Source: Laguncularia racemosa (Eukaryota; Streptophyta; Magnoliopsida; Myrtales; Combretaceae). Taken from it: a DNA stretch of 64,000 bases. The translations under genes were made by a program, and so were the position numbers. Below, piece by piece: positions 1 to 11,111 of the stretch. A model generated the notes under the pieces. The model saw only the letters and a program-made list of their open reading frames with translations. It was not told where the DNA came from and searched no databases. Position 1 is the first letter of the stretch; each line of letters opens with the position of its first letter. Location of the stretch: the NCBI GenBank assembly GCA_037954665.1, contig JBBMOL010000097.1, positions 2,582,221 through 2,646,220 of the forward strand. Reading direction: 5' to 3'.

Positions 1-1470
1 TCCTGATATGAAGGTAATTGAGCTGGCTTTTGTTGTCAAATGGGAATTTGCTACATAATTAGCAAAAGACGAGCTTGGGAGGGGAAGAAACAAGCTATCA
101 AGTATGTGTACGGGAATTAGGTGAGGTCTTACAATGAACTACTTAAAGTTCTCAATGTGATAGAGAATACAAATCCCAGAACATGAATTGATTAAGGGTG
201 GAGCAAATCAACTACCCTCAGTGTGTCTACTTTGAAGTGGGTACTCTAAGCATTTAGGCCGTGCATTACAGTGTGGAGATTCCTTAGACTAGTTGTTACC
301 ATTGACACCACTTTTTCTATATGGAAAGTACAATCACAAGTTTCTAGTTTCCTGTGGCATTGATAGCAACAACCATATACTTCCGTTAGTATTCCTCTGG
401 TTGATTGGGAATCGACTAAGATATAGGGCTGGTTTTTGAGGAAACTAAGGGAATTTGTTGTCGGTGACCATATAGGTTGTGAAATCATTTGCCTCATATT
501 GGATAGACATGCAAGCATCAATTAGCAGTTGAAGAAGAAGCAAACAAATGGTGGCCTCCATTTGTGGTGTGGCAATTTTGTTTATGGCACCTCTCAAGTA
601 ACTTCAACTCGACACATAAAAACATGCAATGCGAGAGGTTAGTCACATACGCCGAGTTGCAAGCACAATCTTGAAAGTTAAATTATGTGATTGAGCAATT
701 GAGGATTATTAAGCCCGATGCATTGGACCGGTTTGAGGACATGTCATTGGATATGTGGACGCTAGCTCATGATGGTTGTTATCGGTTTAATATATGACCT
801 CCAATGTTGTTGAAATCTACAATTCCGTATTGAAGGGGGCTTGGGGGTTACTTGTGATTGCTTAGGTGAAGAAGATGTTCTATAATTGTGTGGGGTACTT
901 CATCCAAAAGCATACAAAAGCATTGAAGAATATGGCGAAGGGTAGAATTTTTACAAAATATGCAACCTAAAAAATCGACAAATGAAGTTCATAAGCTAGC
1001 GACCATAAGGTCATCGACTATAACAAGCATGATAGAGTTTTTGAAGTCCTCACCAATAGTCATCACATCACCAACTAATTAAAGGGAGGGGGCTGAGCGC
1101 ACATTGTTGACTTTGCTCACAGCACATGTAGTTGCCAGAAAATACAGAATTTCATGCTCCTACGCATATGCAATAAGTGCCTCACTTAGACTTGATATAA
1201 CGTACTCTATACCTAATTGATACAAATGAACGCATTAGGAGCACACATATAAGATGCACTTCATGCTTATAAGCGGCAAGTTGGATTAGAAGCCAATACA
1301 CTTCCCATTACTCCGCTTAGGGGGAGACCTTACACAGAAGAAGGAAAAACTGAAGTGGAAAAGATACTGCATGGAGATGGACATTAGGGCGCATCTAGAT
1401 CAAATCACATGTGAACTTTGTGAAGTGGGGGGACATAATAGAAAAGCTTACCAACGTCGATGTGATAATG
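1..1470 (+). pseudogene. Decayed Mutator-like (MULE) transposase
   Basis: Plus-strand translation in shifting frames gives the ordered landmarks of a plant MuDR/MULE transposase. First comes the YNELL..L..IENTNP-type segment near 130-200, then the catalytic-core region (VVTIDTTF-like near 290, WFLRKLREFVVGD and LDRHASI near 430-520). The VVEIYNSVLKGA-like segment follows near 800-840. Near 1150 there is a SCSYAYAIS stretch matching the SWIM-type CSHAYA motif, and a CELCEVGGHNRKAY zinc knuckle lies near 1410-1450. Many stops and frameshifts interrupt it, so no functional protein is possible. The N-terminal part lies outside the window. A second, better bounded relative is at 46250-48420. Family assignment is sure; exact ends are not. 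Confidence 0.8.
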
Positions 1471-2549
1471 GTAAATGATGGATACCAATATACATTTTAT
1501 CATGTTCGACATTACATTTGTGATATTAACATTACCTTTTTTTCCTTTTGCAACTTAGGTGAGTCCTCGACCACTTCATCGAGTTTGTTTTAACGTAACA
1601 AAAAAGGGGATGTTTGATCTTCTGCATATATATTTGCAATTTTTTAATTTATTGACAAGTTATATTAAATGGTAATTCTTATAAACATTTATTAATTTTT
1701 TTTTACATATTTGAAGTTGTAAATTTGTATATATATACATTGTATGTGTAACAGGCAAATGCTAACATTATCTGTTAGATGGAATGCATAGTAATTCATT
1801 ACAAAATATAAAAATATATCAACTTAATTATTTCAATGGAACATATACATATAAAATGAATAACAAATTATCTTATCTCTTTCCCTTGATGAATTGTCTA
1901 GCTAGTTGTGTGAAGGCGTTGGTTGACCTTAGATGTAGAGTTAGAAGAGCTCTAAACTCTTATGTTAGATGTTGTTGGGAAGTATCATTGAACGCTTGTC
2001 AAAGTATGGGACTCCACTGCGTAGGCTAAGTTGATGATTCACCCTAATACATAGGTTATTTTCCAAAGTAGTTCTTCTGTGGAGTCGACGGTGCTAAGAC
2101 ATGACCACTGATAGAATGCTGATGTAGTATCTTGTATTAGCTAAAAATCGAACCTAAGCTAGCATACATTGCATTAGAATCAATAGCCATCTGTTGGTCC
2201 TATATTGGATTTTCCTATATCTCACCTCGGTTTCAAGGTTGTTGTCATCCCCCCATTCGTTGCTGCACAAAAATCAATTGTGTATCCACTTGTACCTCCC
2301 GAGTTTTCTGCTATTGCAATTGCAGGTACAACATTACCTCCCGTGGTGAAACATGAACTGAAGACCTTGAGCAATTATTCTCACGATCGTGTCTATATCC
2401 AACAATAAGTAGATTTTTCGTAACATGTCACCTCGCAAGTATGAACAAAAAGTAAATTAAATTTGAAACGGTCATGCAATTATTTACTTAATTACAACAT
2501 GTTGATATAAATCATACTTACCAAAAATCTAATAACAACCCCTATGCGT

Positions 2550-3900
2550 CTAATATATCGTCAACTGATCGATCTATACCATTACAGGTAATTGCCATAC
2601 ACACCACTAGGGCCCTCTATATGAACCACTTGATTGACCTATTATTTCCACATATTTATATACACTGCATGGTGGACCAGCCAATTAACATCAATCCACC
2701 CCTGCAAGTCGCTTTCATGGAGCTCCGACTGCATGTTCATCGACTCTAGAATATATGAAAACCCACTAAACTACCTGACTACTCGACTTAGGAAATGCCA
2801 CTCAATAATCTAGAAACAAATTAGTGGCACCTAAGCCATTTAAATGTGCATAATAGCTTTATAGAAATCAAGTAGGAGATTAATTATATTCCCATCATAC
2901 AGCTCCCATTTAACTGAAAAATAGGAAATTATATTCACTGTAAATGATCAATATGATGAATTGTAAGGAAGAAAGAAATTAGGTTACTGAAGTATTTGTG
3001 ACATGTTCTGCCTATCTAACACATCCCAATATGCACCAACAACGTAGTTGTGGTGATATTGAGTGTCCCTCTTTGTGTTCCAACATGCTGCCAATGGACA
3101 TCTAACTTCTATATATAGTTTGTGTCGACTAAGAGGTGCAATGTGGGGAAATCTATTCCAAGCCCACACCTGTAGCAAAATGGCAACCCCTCCAATCTCA
3201 TGTACCGATAGTGATGACATGATACAAAGTCGACAATACAACCATGCCAGACATGTAGACCCTCAGCTATACATATGAGCAATATCGAAATGCTCTAACA
3301 AAGGTAACCATATCCCGTGGACGAGAGTACTGAATTTATCGGCAAAGATAAATCCCCCAACAGTTGCATTATGTACACATGCATAGCTCGATGGATTTGC
3401 TTAACGTCGGCATTAGGTGAGATCATCTAGAATATATCACAAAGCCACATCATGCTAATGCAGCCCCCTTACCACTAGGCCCCAACCTCATCCCTAGCAA
3501 TTCTTCACATATCACACCCCAATCGAAGTAACTACTCATTATAAGTGCCTAACCATCAACTTAGAGTCCTAACTGGATCTCTACATCCTACAAGATGATA
3601 GTAAACTCCCCTGTTGGCATGTAAAATGTGTACATCTCTGGCCGTCATTGCTCTACCAATACTATAATCATGTGCCAATTCAGTTATATGTACTGCAGGC
3701 GGCTTACACCTATGAATCCAACCAAATGCAAGTATGGCTCCATTTAAGGATCGAAGGGGATAGTGTGCTCATTGCGATGGAGTAACAACTCACACCGTCA
3801 AATAGTAAGCACTGCTTGATCCTATAATGATAACACGTGAAATGTTTTACTATTCCTAATGCAACATAAACTAATTAACAACTGAAAATGTCGCTTACCT
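2550..3900 (-). pseudogene. Plant mobile domain (PMD/MAIN-like) pseudogene, convergent with the transposase
   Basis: The minus strand carries degenerate plant mobile domain (aminotransferase-like, MAIN/MAIL type) sequence. Landmarks in order are MTARDVHILHA (near 3650), which matches the TLQDVA..L family motif; AMHVYIMQLLGDLSLP (near 3380-3340); LPFCYRCGLG (near 3190), which corresponds to the LLQLWAWERIP motif; and WIDVNWLVHHAVYINMW followed by WYRSIS (near 2690-2570). Several stops break it. PMD genes are known passengers of MULEs and retrotransposons in plants. Here the domain is on the strand opposite to the transposase at 1-1470. Confidence 0.72.
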
Positions 3901-3994
3901 CTTCATCCCAAACGACCTATGATTGATGTCTTTCCCACTACGTCAAGACTGAAGGATCAAACAATCCAGGCTCTATCTATTATGCAAGGATATT

Positions 3995-4870
3995 ACAGTA
4001 TAATCAACACCAAATTTTTTTAATAATTAATTTTATGACAATTAATTAATGACACATCAATGACTAATTACTATTAAGTAACGGTTAATTATCAACAACA
4101 TAATTTTGTAATTACTTGTACAAAAACACACAAGCATGTTACATTTTCAATCAACACAAAATTTTTCACTAATTATTTTTATAACAACTAATTAATGACA
4201 TATTAACAACTAATCACCAATCATTAATGGATCATTAATAACTACTTAATTTTATAACTAATTCTACAAAAACATATAAATATTTTACATTTGCAACCAA
4301 CAAGAAATTTTCACTAATTAATTTTACCATAATTAACTAATAACATATTGATGACTAATCACCTGTAATTAACAAATCATTAACAACTATTTAATTTTAT
4401 AATTAATTATATGAAACTATACAAATATTTACATTTACAATCAACACCAAATTTTTCACTAATTATTTTTCTAATAATTAATTACTTACATATGAACGAC
4501 TAATCACTACTAATTAACATACTATTAATAAGCAACAACTTCATTTAACAACTACTTTTATCAAAATACATTATAATAACACATAAAGATAATTCATTAT
4601 AATCAATACGAAAGTTTTTCCTAATTTTTTTCTAATGATTAAATAATGACTAATTAAGGACTAATTACTTTATCATTAATAATTACTTTTATAATATTTT
4701 TCACAACAAATAATTCAAACATTTCATTTAAAAAAAATATCAAATTTTTTAACTAATTCATTTGCGCATGTTAATTAATGATATATTAATAAATAATTAA
4801 TTACTAATTAATAATTAATTAACAAATATTACTACTTCAATAAAAATTTTGGAGTACATCTAATTACACT
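3995..4870. repeat. Tandem array of ~145 bp AT-rich units
   Basis: About six degenerate copies of an AT-rich unit follow one another. The phrase AATCAACACCAAATTTTTCA, or a close variant, starts near 4002, 4149, 4295, 4439, 4601 and 4737, so spacing is 147, 146, 144, 162 and 136 bases. Each unit also carries ACTAATCACC-like and TTAATTAACAA-like phrases. It lies in the noncoding right part of the left-edge Mutator-like element. Confidence 0.75.
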
Positions 4871-5530
4871 TATTTTTTATGCATTTATTAGAACTAGTAT
4901 AATACAAAAAAAAAATCTTAAAAAAACTTACCGAGATCTTACTGAAGATATTTCTACACACGTACTTCAACGAGCTAAAACATATGTAAAACAGAAATTA
5001 AGAAAACAAAAATTTTCAAACAATGAGATAAAGTGAAATTTGTAGAAGAAATTGAAAAATGTAAATATGAACATATAAAGTGAGGATTCATATTTATATT
5101 ATAAATTGTAGACGCAAATTTTTTTCTATGCATTAGAAATCACATGTTATGATACTGTGTAAATTTACTGTATCACTTTTAAAGGTTTGCAATATTACTT
5201 TTATAATGATTTTATAGGTTTGTAATCTTTTTTTAATAACTTTTATAAGTTTGCAGGATTCCATCACAATAATAAAAAAAAAAAAAAATCTCACTATAAT
5301 TGCACTAAGGCGTAGGCTTTGTTTGCGCCTTCAAGAATTTTGCTTAAAAGCCCGAACGAGGTCAATGCCTTTAGTACAAATTGTACTAGTCTACACCTTT
5401 AATTTTTATTTTTTTTTACCCTAAAGTTGCAAATGATGTATACGTCTTCAAAACTTAATTTAAAAATAATTATTTTTAGTATAATATTTATATAATTTTA
5501 AAATAATAATAATAATAATAATATTTAAGA

Positions 5531-8500
5531 GCTTAACCCAAAGTGAGCGGGTTGGCCACCAACTTTAGCCATCCACTAGAGCACACTTGATGAAACCCAT
5601 TTATTGAAAAAACTGAGAAAGGATTCCCAGATATGTGAAAAACGTTGCCATTTCTGTTAGAACTAGGAAAGAATGCAGGACAGATACATAGGGATGAGCT
5701 TTTTCTTTATCATGTCTATGTTGAATTAATCATAAAATAAATTTACTTTCTATAAATGTTACTGTTTATTTCTTTTACTAAAATTATCATAAGGTAAGAC
5801 ACACGGTATTATATAAAATAACCACTAAATCCTTCGTAACTCTTGACGGATTTTTTAATAGATATCCAACACCCATTTGAAATGATGACTATCTATTTTA
5901 ATGGATACCATAAGAAACCCTTTGTTTTATGACTATTATTTACTTTTGTAAGAAAATCTATTTGTTAGAAATGTAAGAAGTTTATTTTTCAAGAAAAAAT
6001 ACATTTTTGATCATCAATGTTTACCTACTTTTTTTTATTTGAATCTTCAATCTTTCTTTTATTTTTTTTTCTTCTATTTGATTCCTTAATATTTTTAAAA
6101 CCTTATAAAAATAAAAATTTCATTAAATATGTTAAATTTTCTATTCATTTTGAGCATGTATTGGCTTTTAATTATCTTAAACTGGTTATCGAAGATGATT
6201 AGAGTACACATAAGTTTTGTCGGCCCATTTTCTTCATTTTAATTATTATTTTTATATTTTTTATTATAGTATATCATTAAATATATTTAATATTATTTTT
6301 TATTATATTATGCAAATAAATATATTTAATATTATTATTTTTGTTTATTTAATTATTATAAACCAATTTAAAGTTGACACATATTACAAATTGATGAAAA
6401 ACTTAATAAATATGATGAAAATACTTTTTTTGTAAGATTTTGAAAAGATTTAGAACTCAAATAAAAGGGAAAAAAATTGGGAGCTGAAATTGAAAATTAT
6501 AAACGTTGAACATTAAAATTATATTTTTCCCTTTATTTCATGACTAAGGTGAGCGGAGCCTATAAGGTATGGGGGTAAATGAAAACCGATCAAATTAAAC
6601 CAATCTGTAAACCAAATCAAAGATATAGTTTTTTTATAATTTGGTTTAGAAAATTCTCAATCAAAATCAAATTGAAAATTTATAGTTGGTTTGAATGAAT
6701 TGACCAAACTAAATCATAAAGTCAAACCAAACTGTTTTGAAAAAATAAAATAATACTTTACTTGTAATTAGAAAAATTCTTTTATTACAACATAACACTT
6801 AAATGAATTTTTAGTTTACATTTATTAAAATGTATATATATTTAAATTTTAGACCATAATTTAGCAAATATGTATATAAGTTGAGTTAAAATTTATACTA
6901 TATGTTAGCTTTAAAAATAAAATTAACTATTAGTACATATTTAAAATTTCTTAATTGCATATATATTGACTTTATCAACCTCTTACATAATATAAACACA
7001 TGTTACTACTAAATAAATTTAATTTGTTTCATATGAGATTGCATATTAAGAAAATATACATTCTTAAATAACAAAATATAGTTCAATTCATAAATCAAAC
7101 TAAACCAAACCAAAGTTGCATGGTTTAGGAAAATTCTTAAATCAAATTATATTATTTGATTTGAAATGACAAAAAACTAAACCGTATTTTTATGATTTTG
7201 TTTAATCCAAAGGGAAAACCAAATTGAACATGCTTACACAAACTACAGAGGTTTATTGCACATGGTTTGTGATGCCCACAAAACCCAATACTATCCATCA
7301 CTATGTTTAATTTCCAAAACTCATTTCTTTGGAAATTTTTCTAAGGCATATAGTATTTGTATGGGGATTGTTGAAATTGGCCAATCATGTGCAACAAACG
7401 TGCTAGTCAACCTTAGAAAAATTTTGATGTGATGACAAATGGAAAGATATCATAGAGAGAGGTATGAGAGGAGAGATAGGCAATTTCGAATTATGAAAGC
7501 ATGTATGTGATGGATGATTACATATATAATTCTTCAATCCTTATTAACTCGCTCTTACTGGAAATAAAAAGATCAAATATTATGACCATAATACCATTAT
7601 TAATACTGCAATTAATCAAACCTATAAATTATATTTACATTTCTAACTTAATATTACAATTAATGAGATGATATAAACATTAGAATAAGTATTTCTTGTA
7701 ATAAAAATTATATGAACTAAATATTGAAATAGAAATTTCTAACCTATTTCTAGTAATAGTTATTCCTAATATTTTATTTCCTATCTATTCTATTTCAAAA
7801 AGTAAATGAGCCATTAAGGTTTTAAATGAGTTAGCCCAGTGAAATCTTTAAATTCTAAAAGTTCATTTTTTTTTTAGACAGTTTATACTATCTCACTTGT
7901 TTGATCTAATCATTCTTTTTTCTAATTTCAATCAATGGCAACTTCAAAAGTATTTTTCAAAAAAAAAATGTTATCCAACCAAAAAAAAAACTTTCTTTAA
8001 TTTTAACCAAGCAATTTATATTAAATGGAACAAATTTAGTATAAATTAAATTTAAAGAGAAAATGAAAATTTCAAACTCGGCAATATCATTATTTGCAAA
8101 CATTATTATGTATCAAACTACATACTTCATCAGAGAAATCAACAAGCTGAGTGGAATTTCATGCTAATAATTAAGTTAATGAATGAGTAATGAACCTTTT
8201 TATCCACATAACCCAAAAATAGGATTTCAAATATTTGGGATATCATAACCTTCCCACCCAACCGCCCCCACTCCACATCCACACCCCCCCGCATCACCCC
8301 CCGCCCCCCGGCGGCATTGTCCTTATTATGTTGTCTTTTCTTTTTTTCAGTACCCAATTTGGTTAATTCCTCTGCCATCCTCTCTGTAAAGGAACCCTGC
8401 TAAGATGAAGGTGAACTCCAATACGATTCATAATGCTCCATTAATAAGCCTTAATTACTCACCTAATCCAATTCTAATTAGCGTTGACTTGGTGTTTATA

Positions 8501-9280
8501 TTCTTTCCTTATTCCATATTGTTTGATATTCCATCCATTCACATGCCTCTCTCCCAATAAATGCTATACACAATCAGAACATAATGTTAATTCGCCAAGA
8601 GAATGATATTTTCATACTCTTCTATGCATAGAAGTGATTACTAGTTACAAAAACAATACACCGTGCATTGATTTAGGTTCGATTAGTTGTAACTCCTTTT
8701 GAATTGGATTTCTAAGTATAATATGCATGTCATTGTTATGGAACAAACTATAATAATATGACATTAATTTAACGTTTAGGCTAAGTGCAATTATGAAAAT
8801 ATCCCCAGCCCAGCGAATCTCGGGAATGCTAATCAAGTTTGCTTTATTTTGTGGAGAAAATATGTTACTCTTATGGACAGGTTCAGATTGATTTAGAGTG
8901 GTTTAGGCCAGACAAGAGTTGTGGTGGACGTATTAGCCATCGTAGTTTATCCAAAAGATGGCCAGTGAGTGGTTGGTTCGGTCATCGAACCTAACACTAA
9001 CATTTTTAGGTCTTGAATAGTTTGCAATGCAATGAGTTTAGCACGAATGGCAAGGCCGGTTTGGAACGATTCTAAAAGTTGCTCAGTGAGGGATGAAAAT
9101 AGTCAATGATGGAGCAGATTTGGCATCTACATATCGGCTTGGAGGATAGTGTGCCAATTTTTTTATTATTATTATTTTAGGATTGCGTTCATCTCGTTTC
9201 AAAGGTTTAATGGGGATGATGACGCAACTCCATGAAAATTTGTAGATAGGGGTACATACACGGATGATTACTTGAAATGC
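5531..9280. other. AT-rich intergenic DNA, no gene seen
   Basis: No coding signal could be supported. The span 6570-7230 is rich in AACCAAAC/GGTTTGGTTT-type phrases on both strands, as in many degraded plant repeats, but no clean ends were found. A short C-rich patch lies at 8250-8320. The small open frames here (6017-6435, 8139-8378, 8645-8836) are low-complexity and match nothing recognised. Confidence 0.6.
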
Positions 9281-10090
9281 AGGTTTAGATTTCCTTCTAA
9301 ATGCTGACTCTGAGGAAAATGTGAAGAGTCACCTTCACATTTGCTCATCGAAGTGTTGGAAAGAATTGGAAGATTATTTTGGGGTTAGAGATGATGCGTG
9401 GTAGTGCTAATACCACGGCAGAGAATGTTTTGAAACATTGGTACAGTAATAATCGAGGACGAACTCAGTCAGTAATGATTTCAGTCATAAGCATGTCATG
9501 GCAGATTTGGCTTGCTTGTGACACAGCAAAATTATGAAAACAGACCATCATCCACGAAAGCTATTTATGCATCACACTTTCAACTTCGTCAGACAAATCA
9601 ACCAAGGTGACCATCTGATGGATTTAGAATGGATGCAAGACTTGCACTAACTGCAAGACATAGAAGAAAAGCACCGGTTGTCCATTAGGATCTTCCTCCT
9701 TCAGGAAAAGTGAAATTGAATATAAAAGTTTAGCTTGTGAAGGAGGATGCCGGGGAATAGTTCTGGTTGCGAATGGAGCTTTACAGGATGTATGTGATTG
9801 CTTTAATGGGACGCAGTATTTATCTGAAATTGAATGCCAAGCTGTCTTTATAGGCTTTAGTTTGCAAGAACAACATCACCGTATTGATCTTGAAGTTGAT
9901 GCAACGACTGCATCCAACTGACTACAAACTGTAGGGATTTTTTTTGCTACTTGATGATCTAGTTCGTGAAAAATATTTCTAAAGTCCAAGTGCTTAAGTA
10001 GCGACGAGATGAAATGGAATTATAGAGGCAAAATAAATTAGTAGACTGGCTGACAAGTAAGGTGCGGATCAAGCATTGCAATTTTTTTAC
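9280..10090 (+). pseudogene. LINE remnant: zinc-binding region and RNase H end
   Basis: Around 9300-9390 the plus strand reads ADSEENVKSHLHICSS..CWKEL, which fits the zf-RVT pattern of plant LINE reverse transcriptases (E-x-x-x-HL-x-x-C-x(n)-W). Near 9500 there is SMSWQIWLA, as in the W.IW.ARN segment that follows. At 9735-9910 GGCRGIVLVANGALQDV and SEIECQAVFIGFSLQ match the RNase H-like (RVT_3) domain. Near 10030-10060 RQNKLVDWL resembles the R..N.VADWLA end of that domain. Frames shift and stops are present. It is the 3' part of an old L1-type element. Confidence 0.65.
9956..10012 (+). repeat. 57-bp direct repeat, copy 1
   Basis: This segment runs from GATCTAGTTCGTGAAAAATA to a shared end AAGTAGCGACGAGATGA. 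It recurs about 248 bases downstream at 10204-10260 with few mismatches. The first copy lies inside the LINE RNase H remnant. Confidence 0.8.
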
Positions 10091-10150
10091 TCATTAATAA
10101 ATTCCGGGCCAGCATCCTTCCCATATGTGGGATTCGCCAATGGAAAGAGA

Positions 10151-10153
<3 letters not shown>

Positions 10154-10186
<33 letters not shown>
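10154..10186. repeat. (AT)n microsatellite
   Basis: An uninterrupted AT dinucleotide run of about 33 bases lies between the two copies of the 57-bp direct repeat. Confidence 0.95.
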
Positions 10187-10190
<4 letters not shown>

Positions 10191-10203
10191 AAGTGTGAGC
10201 TAC

Positions 10204-10260
10204 AATCTAGTTAGTGAAAAATGTTTCTACAATCCAAGTGTTTAAGTAGCGACGAGATGA
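10204..10260 (+). repeat. 57-bp direct repeat, copy 2
   Basis: Second copy of the segment at 9956-10012, ending in the same AAGTAGCGACGAGATGA. The spacer holds the LINE end and the AT microsatellite. The rest of 10261-11111 holds no recognisable gene and probably contains the 3' end of the neighbouring minus-strand GTPase gene. Confidence 0.8.
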
Positions 10261-11111
10261 CAGATGGTTGGGGGGCTGCGTCCGTAGTGACAGTTACAGG
10301 TAGGTGCTCTTCGTAGTGGAGCTCACGGTGCACAAATTGAAAAAATGACAAAGGGTGATCACGGTGCTCGTAAAGACCACAAAGAGGGAAAACGATGGCC
10401 TTTCATGTTCTCTGACTTCCTTACCCCATTGGCACTTAAATTTGATTCCTTATTGAAATGATCTTTCGGTCTGTCAATTAGTTTTTTCAGTTTAATTGCA
10501 ATTCCATTTCAGTTCTTCATATTTGTTTGAAGAAGGTCAAGCAAAGCTTCTTAACTCAGCACCTGTTAGCCCCTATCCTCATGGGATCAACACATGAACA
10601 CAGAAGTCCACATTTTCTTTCCTTGCAACAATCAGATACACTTGCCAGTTGCTTGTCAAACTCATGCGCTGTGGAAAGAAGTTAATGTAAATATACCATT
10701 TCTCGAAAGAATATGCTATCGCTAAAATCTAATTTATGTCTGGGAATGTAAGACTTCACTTCTCTCAAGTGCATTACCCAAGATATTTCAACAATGTAGC
10801 CAATGAAAATCATGTACCCAAACCTAAGGGTGAAAGAATAATATGACAGAACAATTATGTTTACAAAGAATAGCTTATGTTCCATAGGGAATACAGTTAT
10901 GATACACGCCACTGGACCATACACTGGAAAACCCATACGGTGAAAGAACAGGGAACTTTTTTTCTCTTTTTTTTTTTTTTTTTCCTTTCGGCCAACAAGA
11001 GAGAACTGGGAGGTTGAAATGAATCGATGGACCACATAACAAGGAACAAAAGAATCGAGCAAATTACATAATATCCTTCCAAAAATCACCTGCTCACACC
11101 CAAACGAATGC

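Larger units (their letters stand above)
1..5530 (+). mobile_element. Left-edge Mutator-like element (truncated by window)
   Basis: This span contains the transposase remnant, the convergent PMD remnant and a downstream tandem array. The right end is set only roughly. Near 5440-5460 there is a GATGTATACGTCTTC motif that resembles the palindromic GACGCATACATCG...TATGTGTC motif near the left end of the complete element at 45281-51085. A clear terminal inverted repeat or target duplication was not identified, because the left end is outside the window. Positions 1600-2550 hold no recognisable coding sequence. Confidence 0.5.

Noticed and set aside
6570..7230. Defined transposon from AACCAAAC-rich sequence
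   Set aside because: Motifs recur on both strands but no ends, duplication or coding part could be fixed.
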